A stretch of 64,000 nt of DNA, from assembly GCF_014212135.1 (NCBI RefSeq), contig NZ_JACJVQ010000006.1:248001-312000 (forward strand). The letters are read 5' to 3'. The translations under genes were made by a program, and so were the position numbers. Source of the DNA: Cohnella thailandensis (lineage in GTDB: Bacteria; Bacillota; Bacilli; Paenibacillales; Paenibacillaceae). The notes beneath the pieces are model-generated. The model did not search any database. It saw only the letters and a list, made by a program, of their open reading frames with translations, and had not been told where the DNA came from. Positions 34,621 through 42,478 of the stretch are shown piece by piece. The number at the start of each line of letters is the position of its first letter. Position 1 is the first letter of the stretch.

Positions 34621-35918
34621 AGGGGCAAGCGATATCCTCGGCTCTGCTGCGCGCGATCGGCCAATGGCTGGCTTGCTTTCCCGCGACGCTGGCCCTCGCG
34701 TCGTATGCGGAATTCGATCGAACCTGGGCCTGGATGGCCGCCGTTCTCGTCGCCGCGCTGTTCGGGACGGGACTGTCGGCCGCCAAATCCGTTAAGCCGT
34801 GGCTGTTCTACCTGCTGCTGTTGCTGCTGCTGACAGCCGCCGTTGCCGGCGCCATCGGAGCTTTGGGCGTTCACGGAGCGCTGCCCGCACTATATGGCGG
34901 GGCTGTCGCCTGGTTCGGTTGGAGGAGATTCCCTCCGCTCGCGATTCCCTTTACGGGAATCGCGACGAACGGCGTTTGCCTGATCGCGGCGATCTGGGAT
35001 GCCGATCTGGAGCCGTACCGGACGCTGTTCATCGTCTCCGGAGCCGCGTGGTTCGTGCTGGCCGCGTACATCGGCCATGCCGGCTTGCTCGATTCCGCCG
35101 GCCTGCACGACGGCATCGTCACCCGGCTTGTCCTGCGGTCCAGCCGTCGCTATCTGACGATCCTGGTCGGTGTGGTTCTGATCGTCTACCTGCTGACAAG
35201 CGACTTCCACCTATGGCGGACGATCGCGCGATGGGTGAGAGAGCTCATGCCGAAGGGATCGTCCTCGCCGCCGGAGCCGAGCGTCATGCCGGAACCCGCC
35301 CCAGCCCTGCCGCCGATGCTTGGCGAGCCATCCCCTCGCCCCGAATGGGCGAAGTGGCTGGACTACGCATTCTACGCTCTGGCCGCCGCCGCGATCCTTG
35401 CCTTGCTCTGGCTGCTCGTCAGGCGCTTGTCCAAGGATCGGGAATGGCTCCAAGAGCTTGCGGCGAAGGCGCGCAGGCTGCTCGCCAGGCTGCTGCGGCG
35501 TCGCGACCCTCCGCCGTCTCCGGCTTACGTGGACGAGAAGGAGAGCATGCTGGACATCGGCAAGACGATTCGTCGGGCGCAGACGCGCTGGCTGCGCAGA
35601 AGCGAGAACAAGCCGATCCGCCGGGCGGAGTGGGAGCGGCTTGGGGCCGCGGAGAAGGTGCGGCGCCTTTATCGGGATGCCGTGCTTCAAGCGATCGAAG
35701 CCGGTTATAAGCCGAAGCCTTCGGCTACGCCGAACGAGACGCTGGATTCGGTGGAGCGATGGTACGAGTCGCGCTCGAAGGAGCGGGATGCCGCCCTCGC
35801 TGGCTGGCTGAGGCAGACGAGAGCGCTGCTCGGCGATCTGTACGGCGGCGCCAGATACGGTTCCGCGGAAGCGTCGGCGGCGGAACTGGAACGGCTGGCG
35901 GCCGAGTATCCTTGGTAA
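34617..35918 (+). CDS. DUF4129 membrane protein lacking a transglutaminase core
   Basis: 433 residues with several N-terminal membrane helices (within about 10-200), a proline-rich loop, another helix near 255, and a C-terminal DUF4129 region (VRRLYRDAVLQAIEAGYKPKPSATPNETL). The usual third gene of this locus (YebA/TgpA type) is about 700 residues and has a transglutaminase domain with Cys-His-Asp between the membrane part and DUF4129. I find no such domain here; the frame is uninterrupted, so this is a short natural version or an old in-frame loss. The ATG overlaps the DUF58 stop (ATGA). Confidence 0.8.
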   Translation: MKGQAISSALLRAIGQWLACFPATLALASYAEFDRTWAWMAAVLVAALFGTGLSAAKSVKPWLFYLLLLLLLTAAVAGAIGALGVHGALPALYGGAVAWFGWRRFPPLAIPFTGIATNGVCLIAAIWDADLEPYRTLFIVSGAAWFVLAAYIGHAGLLDSAGLHDGIVTRLVLRSSRRYLTILVGVVLIVYLLTSDFHLWRTIARWVRELMPKGSSSPPEPSVMPEPAPALPPMLGEPSPRPEWAKWLDYAFYALAAAAILALLWLLVRRLSKDREWLQELAAKARRLLARLLRRRDPPPSPAYVDEKESMLDIGKTIRRAQTRWLRRSENKPIRRAEWERLGAAEKVRRLYRDAVLQAIEAGYKPKPSATPNETLDSVERWYESRSKERDAALAGWLRQTRALLGDLYGGARYGSAEASAAELERLAAEYPW

Positions 35919-35940
35919 ATTGCAGAGCGAAGTGACCGCG

Positions 35941-35971
35941 GGAACGCCGATGGAATGTCCATCGGCGTTCC
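35941..35971 (+). terminator. hairpin after the DUF4129 gene
   Basis: GGAACGCCGATGGA and TCCATCGGCGTTCC form a perfect 14-base pair stem with a 3-base loop. There is no clear T-tract, so it may be an mRNA-end structure rather than a full terminator. Confidence 0.55.
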
Positions 35972-36014
35972 TCGCTGTTGAGAAAGTCATGCGGCGACTT
36001 TTATGCCCGGTAAC

Positions 36015-36200
36015 CGCTAACGGACACTGGCGACTCTTAAACGCTGATTTATCGCCCTTTGGAAATATAGCGGACATACAGTCCATTAGCGTACGGAAAT
36101 GGCCTTGCAACGGCGTTGTTACCGTTCTAAGGGTTTTCTATGTCCGTATCATTTTAAAAAGGTCATTTCGATGTTTTTAACGGACTGTATGTCCGTAAGA
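36015..36200. repeat. intergenic inverted repeat units (TAACGGAC... family)
   Basis: The spacer between the DUF4129 gene and the next gene (35919-36282) holds no credible gene. CGGACATACAGTCC at 36071-36084 and its exact reverse complement GGACTGTATGTCCG at 36182-36195 face each other across 97 bases, and a related TAACGGACACTGG starts near 36017. The units share the plan TAACGGA...CCG-TA with the repeats at 39755-39936. Confidence 0.6.
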
Positions 36201-36282
36201 ATCGCGGTTAACCCGTTTGAAGGCGCGGCGATTCCTTTTTTCCGGCTTCGTGCTTCCTCTTCTTGCCTCATGCGTATGAACC

Positions 36283-36717
36283 TTACCTGCAGTTTTCCTC
36301 GATTATGACGTCGTCATTATTTATTGTCACAGTCGAATAACCCGAAGCGTACTCGGTATAGGAACATATGGTTCGTTGTCTGCTTTCGCCGCGGGAATCT
36401 ATAAATTTCATATAGATTCCGCCTTCGCCGGCAATGACGAGCTTTGGCTTGATTGTTTGATCCTGGCCGGTTTTTATTGCTTTCGAATAAGTATGTTTAG
36501 AGCCGCTTTCCATGGTTTTTCCGGATGAATCGCTTGTCATGATGCCCGTCTCGACGGAAACGATGTCGTAATCGGACTGATTGTCGATGGTTAAGGTGTA
36601 GCTTTGAAACTGCCGAAATAATTCGCTTTTCCACAAAGACGAAATGGCAAGGATCAACAGTATGGCAACTAAAAGCACTGCGTTTGCAAGAATGGATCTT
36701 TTAGCCCTAACGCTCAT
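36283..36717 (-). CDS. small membrane-anchored hypothetical protein
   Basis: 144 residues from ATG 36717, preceded by GGAGGTGAGG. One transmembrane helix (about 10-28) is followed by an extracellular beta-rich domain (YTLTIDNQSDYDIVSVETGIMTSD) and a C-terminal pair of cysteines (TICSYTE and ENC). I recognise no family. Lower GC than the surrounding genes is visible. The flanks contain pseudogene fragments and repeats. Confidence 0.6.
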   Translation of the reverse strand: MSVRAKRSILANAVLLVAILLILAISSLWKSELFRQFQSYTLTIDNQSDYDIVSVETGIMTSDSSGKTMESGSKHTYSKAIKTGQDQTIKPKLVIAGEGGIYMKFIDSRGESRQRTICSYTEYASGYSTVTINNDDVIIEENCR

Positions 36718-36977
36718 TGTATTCCTCACCTCCGTCCGTATGGTCGACATCCTTTACTATTTGGACGTCTAAATGGAATAATTGGTTCCGTCCTTGCGAT
36801 ACCGTTTCTTTCGGGGGCGATCGTATCCGGGAACTTCGCGTGGGGATGTTCGGAAAAGCCGCCGACATGCAGGAGACGGTTTATAAGCCGGGAGGCGGAC
36901 ACGGCTTTAAGTTTCACGATCCCGACGGCAACCGGCTTGGCGTCAGGGGAGGCTGGCCGAAGGAAGAGACGAATTGA
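36717..36977 (+). pseudogene. C-terminal fragment of a VOC/glyoxalase-family protein
   Basis: Only the last half of this 86-residue frame is protein-like: MFGKAADMQETV, then HGFKFHDPDGNRLGV, the metal-site strand that closes a vicinal oxygen chelate (VOC) domain. A full VOC protein needs about 120-130 residues. In another frame, ATG at 36744 gives MVDILYYLDV and then a stop, which may be the remains of the original N-terminus. I read it as a frameshifted and deleted remnant. Confidence 0.5.
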
Positions 36978-36997
36978 AGGCAGGCGAATTAACGAGC

Positions 36998-37033
36998 AAA
37001 GGCCATCCCGGGGAGAATGGCCTTCACTTTATT
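36998..37033 (+). terminator. hairpin near a pseudogene end
   Basis: AAAGGCCAT and ATGGCCTT pair around a G-rich loop (36998-37024), followed by a T-rich stretch. Confidence 0.5.
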
Positions 37034-37059
37034 TATGGGAATCTCGTCCGGTTGGCGAT

Positions 37060-37401
37060 TCATCGCTGTAATTCGCTTCGGCCGACCGCTTCCCGCTGGC
37101 GATCTACCGGATCGTGAAGAGTCAGCGTCCGGGCGTTGCGGTAGAAGCGGTCCGGATGTTCGACGGGCCGAAGCTGGCCTCGACGACGAGATTGCTCCCC
37201 TTCAGCTCGTTCCGTTTCGATCTGGCTGGACAAGAAGGAGAGCTGCTTGATGTTCGAAGCCCGGATCTCCTTGCCGATGACGTCCGTGGCGACGTTGTTG
37301 GAGTACGCGAACAAGAGGCCGATCGGTATGAAAAGCAGGACGATGAGCCCCAAGTATTTGGCGAACAGGCTGATCTGCCAAGGTTGTCTAGTCGTCTTCA
37401 T
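37060..37401 (-). pseudogene. N-terminal fragment of a YesM-like sensor kinase
   Basis: From ATG 37401, with a G-rich site upstream, the first 58 or so residues look like the start of a YesM-type sensor kinase or Cache regulator: a basic N-terminus, a membrane helix (YLGLIVLLFIPIGLLFAYS), then NIKQLSFLSSQIETE. The rest turns into an arginine-rich frame-shifted tail and stops, with the sensor and kinase domains missing. It is divergent from a sugar permease pair, the usual position of such regulators, so it is probably the dead regulator of that importer. Confidence 0.55.
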
Positions 37402-37550
37402 GTGAACCGTTCCCCCCGAGGATATCCCTAACAAAACCCTATCGATCCTAACAATGTCTTATAGTTGGACGGCACGCTTGGTTGCTACTATAGCTAAACA
37501 AGGGTTTGCTCCCATTATAACGGTTACCGATATCGAGATAGGAGAGAGCT

Positions 37551-38495
37551 ATGGAAGCAAATACATCCAATATCAAGTTGAAGTCGGAGCGCCGGCTCGG
37601 CCGAAGCGGCTACAAGCAGCCATGGATTCTCCACTTCATGGTACTGCCGGCCGTCGTGCTCGCGTTTATTTTCTCTTACGTCCCGATGGCGGGCATCGTG
37701 ATGGCGTTCCAGGATTATAAAGCCCGGCTCGGCTTCATCCATTCCCCATGGGTCGGCTTCAAGCACTTCGAATACATGTTCTCCAACGATTATTTCGTGA
37801 AGATTATCGGGAACACGCTCATTTTTGCCAGCTCGAAAATCGTTCTGAACCTCATCATCCCGTTCGCGTTCGCGCTGCTGCTCAACGAGGTCCGCAACAT
37901 GGGGCTGAAGCGCTCCATCCAGACGCTGGTATACCTGCCGCACTTCCTGTCCTGGGTCACGCTGTCCGGCATCCTGATCGACGTTCTCGGCCAGACCGGC
38001 ATCGTTAACCAGTTCCTGACGAACGTCTTCGGCATTCAGCCGATCTTCTTCCTGGGCGACGGAACATGGTTTAGGCTCACGATCGTTTTCAGCGACGTCT
38101 GGAAGGAATTCGGCTTCAACACGATCGTTTTCCTAGCGGCGCTGTCGGGCATCAGCCCCGCCCTGTACGAGGCGGCGGAGGTGGACGGAGCTTCCCGCTG
38201 GAGGCAGACGATGAGCATCACGATCCCTTCGCTGCTGCCGATGCTGATCGTGGTCGCGACGCTGGCGATGGGCAACGTCCTGAACGCCAACTTCGACCAA
38301 GTGTTCAACCTGTACAGCCCGATGATCTACCAGCAAGGCGATATCATCGATACGTTCGTCTACCGCGAGGGCTTGCTAAGCGGGCAATTCAGCTTCGCTA
38401 CGGCGGTCGGCCTGTTCAAGTCGGTGATCAGCCTGATCCTGATCGTCATCTCGTACCGGATCGCCTACAGGTTCGCCGGCTACCGGATCTTCTAG
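37551..38495 (+). CDS. carbohydrate ABC transporter permease, LplB-type
   Basis: 314 residues with six membrane helices and the permease loop EAAEVDGASRWRQTMSITIPSL. Closely similar in layout to the permease at 12736. GATAGGAGAGAG precedes the ATG. It is followed after 15 bases by its partner permease, but no binding protein or ATPase gene is present in this operon. Confidence 0.9.
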   Translation: MEANTSNIKLKSERRLGRSGYKQPWILHFMVLPAVVLAFIFSYVPMAGIVMAFQDYKARLGFIHSPWVGFKHFEYMFSNDYFVKIIGNTLIFASSKIVLNLIIPFAFALLLNEVRNMGLKRSIQTLVYLPHFLSWVTLSGILIDVLGQTGIVNQFLTNVFGIQPIFFLGDGTWFRLTIVFSDVWKEFGFNTIVFLAALSGISPALYEAAEVDGASRWRQTMSITIPSLLPMLIVVATLAMGNVLNANFDQVFNLYSPMIYQQGDIIDTFVYREGLLSGQFSFATAVGLFKSVISLILIVISYRIAYRFAGYRIF

Positions 38496-38510
38496 AAAGG
38501 GGGATGCCTC

Positions 38511-39383
38511 ATGTATCACAAAACGCTTTCTTACCGCGTGTTCAGCGCGTTCAATAACGTGTTCCTTCTGGCCATCGGGGTGCTGTGCCTGCTGCCGATG
38601 TTCCACCTGCTCATGGTATCCTTAAGCTCCAGCGCCGCCGCCAACGGCGGGCTGGTCACGTTCTGGCCGAAGGGCTTCACCTTCGAAGCCTACGCCAAGA
38701 CGTTCGAGAACAAGAACTTCCTGACGGCTCTGTGGGTCGCCATCGAACGGACGGTTCTCGGAACGGCGATCGGCATGTTCGTGAATGCGATCGCGGCGTA
38801 CGCGCTGTCCAAGGATACTCGCGTGTTCCGTGCGAGAAACTTCTACCTCTGGTACTTCGTCATCACGATGCTGTTCGCCGGCGGCTTGATTCCCAGCTAC
38901 ATTCTGATTCTTAAGCTGAACCTGATCGACAACATCATGGCGCTCATTCTGCCGGGCGCGGTCGCGGCTTATAACATGATCCTGCTCCTGAACTTCTTCC
39001 GCACGGTGCCGAAGGAGCTGGAGGAGGCGGCGTTCATGGACGGCGCGGGCCACCTGCGAAGCTTCTTCTCGATCTATCTGCCGGTCTCGCTTCCTTCGCT
39101 CGCGACGGTTGGCCTGTTCACGATGGTCGGCCACTGGAACGCGTACTTCGACGGGTTGATCTACATGAAGGACTCGGCCAAGCTTCCGCTCGCCAGCTTT
39201 ATGCAGACGCTGATCGTTCAGTCGGACATGACGTCGTTCGACGCGGCGGCGATCGCCAACATGTCGCAGCGGACTCTCCGGGCCTCCCAGATCTTCATCG
39301 GGGCGCTGCCGATCCTGATCGTGTATCCGTTCCTGCAGCGATTCTTCGTCAAAGGGATCGTTATCGGCGCGGTGAAGGAATAG
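38511..39383 (+). CDS. carbohydrate ABC transporter permease, LplC/YtcP-type
   Basis: 290 residues with six membrane helices, the loop ELEEAAFMDGAGHLRSFFSIYLPVS, and the ending RFFVKGIVIGAVKE. AGGGGGGATG precedes the ATG. It forms the channel with the preceding permease. The next genes are the repeat region and then convergent GH3, so the operon stops here; an LplA-type receptor must come from elsewhere, or the importer is not functional. Confidence 0.9.
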   Translation: MYHKTLSYRVFSAFNNVFLLAIGVLCLLPMFHLLMVSLSSSAAANGGLVTFWPKGFTFEAYAKTFENKNFLTALWVAIERTVLGTAIGMFVNAIAAYALSKDTRVFRARNFYLWYFVITMLFAGGLIPSYILILKLNLIDNIMALILPGAVAAYNMILLLNFFRTVPKELEEAAFMDGAGHLRSFFSIYLPVSLPSLATVGLFTMVGHWNAYFDGLIYMKDSAKLPLASFMQTLIVQSDMTSFDAAAIANMSQRTLRASQIFIGALPILIVYPFLQRFFVKGIVIGAVKE

Positions 39384-39400
39384 GTTAAGTTAATGGCGAA

Positions 39401-39444
39401 GAGGACGTTCTGGTTCGGAAAACCGGCCAAGGCGTCCTTTTCGT
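39401..39444 (+). terminator. imperfect terminator after the permease pair
   Basis: AGGACG and CGTCCT, with inner CTGGTT/AACCGG pairing, form an interrupted stem followed by TTTTCGT. Confidence 0.5.
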
Positions 39445-39480
39445 CGCTTCGGAACGATTGCGCTCCTTACTTCCGACCTT

Positions 39481-39690
39481 GGTACCGCACCTTACTACCG
39501 CACCATACAACAGCCTATACTACCACCCTATACTACCACCCTGTACTACCACCCTGTACTACCGCCCTGTACTACCGCCCTGTACTACCGCACCATACAA
39601 CAGCCTATACTACCACCCTGTACTACCACCCTGTACTACCACCCTGTACTACCGAACCATACAAAAGCCCTATACTACCTCATCTTACTA
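39481..39690. repeat. 13-bp tandem repeat array
   Basis: About 15 degenerate copies of TGTACTACCACCC (variants TATACTACCACCC, TGTACTACCGCCC), interrupted twice by a longer variant containing CACCATACAACAG. The two interruptions are 90 bases apart, giving a higher-order repeat. The strand is very poor in G. A 115-codon frame runs through it, but its product is only the repeat read in three registers, so I do not call a gene. Confidence 0.85.
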
Positions 39691-39754
39691 GCAACCCTTT
39701 TTCCGGGTCCCTGCACCGTACCCGGTTCCCCGGTTCTTGAGCGCGTAGGATTTC

Positions 39755-39936
39755 TAACGGAACTCAGAGCCGTTATTTGTTCTCATAGACTAGATTTTTT
39801 AACGTAACGGATCTGAGAGCCGTTATTTCGGGGAATTGGCGCCGAATCGGGCAAAAACCTCGAAATAGCGGCCGTCAGTTCCGTTAGCTTTCTAATTTGC
39901 CTTTATTGGGCGGAATAAGGGCTGTCAGTTCCGTTA
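39755..39936. repeat. four copies of a dispersed ~24-bp repeat, two in each orientation
   Basis: Two forward units at 39755-39778 and 39805-39828 begin TAACGGA and end GCCGTTATTT. Two reversed units at 39863-39886 and 39912-39936 read from A(A)ATA to CAGTTCCGTTA. The shared plan is TAACGGA-CT-A-GCCG-TATT. The forward and reverse pairs can fold on each other. The stretch of 39384-40017 holds no gene, only this, the tandem array and two terminators. Confidence 0.75.
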
Positions 39937-39982
39937 CGCAAATCGCTGACTAATGTCTAAAAGTCCAAAGCTAAAATTTATA

Positions 39983-40012
39983 AGAAAGCCCTCGGCGATC
40001 CGAGGGCTTTCT
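39983..40012 (-). terminator. terminator after the GH3 gene
   Basis: AGAAAGCCCTCGG and CCGAGGGCTTTCT form a 13-base pair stem with a 4-base loop, five bases past the GH3 stop codon. A T-rich stretch follows on the complement. Confidence 0.8.
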
Positions 40013-40017
40013 GCTAT

Positions 40018-42222
40018 TTACTTCGCCAGACGGAACGGCAGGCACGCGTTGTCGCGGCTGCTGGAGCCGACGAAGGCGTGGAACGCGCCCGCGTCGCTGG
40101 AATGCGACAGGTCGGAATGGTAGTACCGAAGCTGCTCCTCGCGAAGCTCGAAGCTAACGACCTGGCTCTCGCCCGGCTGCAGCGTTACTTGGCGGAACGC
40201 CTTGAGCTCCTTCACCGGCCGGACGACTTCGCCGGAGATGTCGCGCACGTACAGCTGCACGGTCTCGATGCCGGCGACGCTTCCCGCGTTCGTCACGCGA
40301 ACGGCGATCGTAAGCGGCTGCTCCGGCGTCATCGTGTCCGAAGAGATGGAGGCATCCCCGTACTCGAAGGACGTGTAGCTCAGTCCGAAGCCGAAGGGCA
40401 GCAGCGGCTCGTTCGGAATGTCGAGGTACTGCGAGACGTAGCGGACCTGCGCGTCCGGCGCGCCTTGAGGGCGACCCGTGTTGAACGCGTTGTAGTAGAC
40501 CGGTATTTGGCCGACGCTGTATGGGAACGACATCGTCAGGCGACCGGACGGGTTGACGTCGCCGAAGAGCAGGTCGGCGATCGCGAGGCCGCCTTCGGAG
40601 CCCGGGAACCAAGCCTCGAGCACGGCGTTCGACTCGTCGATCGCGCCGTGCAGGTCGAGCGGGCGTCCGTTGAACAGGACGGCGACGATCGGCTTGCCGA
40701 GCGCATGGACTCGGCGGATCAGCTCGAGCTGGGCGAGAGGCAGGCGGATATCCGCGCGGCAGCCGGCTTCGCCGCTCATGTCGGAGTGCTCGCCGAGCGC
40801 GAGGACGATGACGTCGGCGTCCTTCGCCGCCGCCTCGGCTTCCGCCCATTGCTCCTCCGTCATCGACTCGATGTCGCTTCCGTCGGCGACGGTTACGTTG
40901 GCCGGAGCGTCCGCCTTGCCGCGAATCGCGTCGGCCAGGCGAACGACGGCGTCCTTGGAGCCGGTCCACGACCAAGGACCGAGCAGGTCGCCGCTCTTGG
41001 CGAACGGGCCGATGACCGCGACGCGCTGCGAGGACTTCAGCGGCAGAACGCCGTCGTTCTTCAGCAGCACGCTGGACTTGTGCGCCAGCTCCCGGGCGAC
41101 CGCGCGATGCTCGTCGCTAAACACGACCTCCTTCTCGCGCTCCGGATCGGCGGCGCGGTACGGATTCTCGAACAGGCCGAGCTTATCCTTCAGCTCCAGA
41201 ATCCGCATGACGGCTTCGTCGAGGAGCGCTTCTTGCACCTCGCCCTTGCCGATCAGCTCGGCCAGGTGATGCGCGTAGCAAGCGGTCATCATCTCGATGT
41301 CGACGCCTGCCTTCATCGCCTTAAGAGCAGCCTCTTCTTCGTCCGCGGCGATGCCGTGGGCGATCAGCTCCTTGACCGCGCCCCAGTCGGAGATCAGGAC
41401 GCCGTTAAAGCCCCATTCTTCCCGCAGAAGCTTCCGCATCAGATTGGAGTTGCCGGTTGCGGGGATGCCGTCCACCGTATTGAAAGAGGTCATGACCATC
41501 TCGCAGCCTTCGTCCAGCGCCGCCTTATACGCGGGCAGGTAGAACTCGCGTAGCTGGCGCTCCGAGACGTCGACGGTGTTGTAGTCGCGTCCGGCTTCCG
41601 CCGCGCCGTAGGCGGCGAAGTGCTTCACGCAGGCGGCGACGCGATCGAGGTCGCCCGTCAGGTCGCGCCCTTGGAAGCCGCGAACGAACGCTCTCGCGTA
41701 TTCCGAGTTCAGGTAAGGATCTTCGCCGGTCGATTCCATGACCCGCCCCCAGCGAGGGTCGCGCACGAGGTCGACCATCGGCGCATAAGTGACGTGGACG
41801 CCGGAGACGGATGCTTCCTTCGCGGCGATCTCCGCGCTGCGTTCCGCGAGCTCAAGGTTCCAGGAGCAGCCGATGGCGAGCGGTACCGGGAAGATCGTCT
41901 TGAAGCCGTGCACGATATCGGCCATCATGAGCAGCGGAATGCCGAGACGGTTCTTCTCCAGATGCGTGCGCTGGACGTTGATCGTTTCCTGCGCTCCGGC
42001 CATTCCGAGCACGGAACCGGCATTATGAACCGTCTGCTCGGTAATGCCGAGCGAGGCCATCGGGCCGGTGATCAGGCCGGCGTCGGAGGCGCCTTCGAAG
42101 AAGGGGACGGCGAGCTGGATGAGCTGCGCGACCTTCTCCTCCAGCGTCATTCGTTCAAGGTATTGGTGCAGCGGAAGCTTCTCGCGCGGGGACCCGGCGG
42201 GAGTCGTTTTCGGATCGGTCAT
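40018..42222 (-). CDS. GH3 beta-glucosidase/beta-xylosidase
   Basis: 734 residues in the normal GH3 order: a TIM barrel (GSVLGMAGAQETIN, DLVRDPRWGRVMESTGEDPYL, KHFAAYG), catalytic nucleophile D279 in GVLISDWGAV, an alpha/beta sandwich (SSVLLKNDGVLPLK), and a C-terminal fibronectin III-like domain. There is no signal peptide, so it acts in the cytosol on imported oligosaccharides. BglX-like enzymes cleave beta-glucosides; the exact sugar is not decided by sequence. The gene is divergent from the LacI regulator and carries a textbook promoter with a GAAACGTTTC operator just downstream of the -10. Confidence 0.93.
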   Translation of the reverse strand: MTDPKTTPAGSPREKLPLHQYLERMTLEEKVAQLIQLAVPFFEGASDAGLITGPMASLGITEQTVHNAGSVLGMAGAQETINVQRTHLEKNRLGIPLLMMADIVHGFKTIFPVPLAIGCSWNLELAERSAEIAAKEASVSGVHVTYAPMVDLVRDPRWGRVMESTGEDPYLNSEYARAFVRGFQGRDLTGDLDRVAACVKHFAAYGAAEAGRDYNTVDVSERQLREFYLPAYKAALDEGCEMVMTSFNTVDGIPATGNSNLMRKLLREEWGFNGVLISDWGAVKELIAHGIAADEEEAALKAMKAGVDIEMMTACYAHHLAELIGKGEVQEALLDEAVMRILELKDKLGLFENPYRAADPEREKEVVFSDEHRAVARELAHKSSVLLKNDGVLPLKSSQRVAVIGPFAKSGDLLGPWSWTGSKDAVVRLADAIRGKADAPANVTVADGSDIESMTEEQWAEAEAAAKDADVIVLALGEHSDMSGEAGCRADIRLPLAQLELIRRVHALGKPIVAVLFNGRPLDLHGAIDESNAVLEAWFPGSEGGLAIADLLFGDVNPSGRLTMSFPYSVGQIPVYYNAFNTGRPQGAPDAQVRYVSQYLDIPNEPLLPFGFGLSYTSFEYGDASISSDTMTPEQPLTIAVRVTNAGSVAGIETVQLYVRDISGEVVRPVKELKAFRQVTLQPGESQVVSFELREEQLRYYHSDLSHSSDAGAFHAFVGSSSRDNACLPFRLAK

Positions 42223-42272
42223 CGATTCGTTTACCCTCTTTCTATTTCATCTGAATGTGAATGCGCTTTATC

Positions 42273-42282
42273 GAAACGTTTC
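42273..42282. promoter_or_regulatory. LacI-type operator at the GH3 promoter
   Basis: GAAACGTTTC, a perfect palindrome, begins 7 bases downstream of the -10 box of the GH3 promoter, where a bound repressor would block initiation. The same 10-mer recurs at 42425-42434. Confidence 0.72.
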
Positions 42283-42289
42283 TACGACG

Positions 42290-42318
42290 ATTATAATTCC
42301 ATGCCCGGCATGCGTCAA
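42290..42318 (-). promoter_or_regulatory. sigma-A promoter of the GH3 gene
   Basis: On the complement, TTGACG (42318-42313), exactly 17 bases, then perfect TATAAT (42295-42290). Confidence 0.8.
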
Positions 42319-42424
42319 ACGTTGATTTTTAGTTGAAATCGCAGGGGATATGCATTAAATTAGAACAATCAGGTTAAGTAAAGCGTTTTATTCAGCCAAG
42401 CATAAAGGGAATATTTTTCGTTTT

Positions 42425-42434
42425 GAAACGTTTC
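42425..42434. promoter_or_regulatory. LacI-type operator upstream of the regulator gene
   Basis: The second GAAACGTTTC palindrome, in the context TGAAACGTTTCGA, lies 45 bases before the proposed CTG start of the LacI gene and 152 bases from the first copy. It would allow autoregulation and possibly looping between the two sites. Confidence 0.68.
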
Positions 42435-42478
42435 GACAGCAATCGGCAACAGAAAAAAGGATCGGAGGAGGTGCCGTC

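Noticed and set aside
35920-36308. Two small plus-strand frames in the spacer after the DUF4129 gene
   Set aside because: They lie across a hairpin and inverted repeat units, lack ribosome sites, and do not look like protein.
39481-39690. Possible CRISPR array
   Set aside because: The units are contiguous 13-mers without unique spacers, and there are no cas genes.
39393-39740. 115-codon open frame through the tandem repeats
   Set aside because: Its product is only the 13-bp repeat read in successive registers; it has no credible ribosome site or domain and overlaps a terminator at its start.
40078-41553. 491-codon frame on the plus strand inside the GH3 gene
   Set aside because: It is the antisense shadow of a well-supported GH3 enzyme in GC-rich DNA and has low-complexity Arg/Asp/Val composition.
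42370-42390. AAAGCGTTTT near the LacI gene as a cre site
   Set aside because: Only the central core matches; four outer consensus positions fail.
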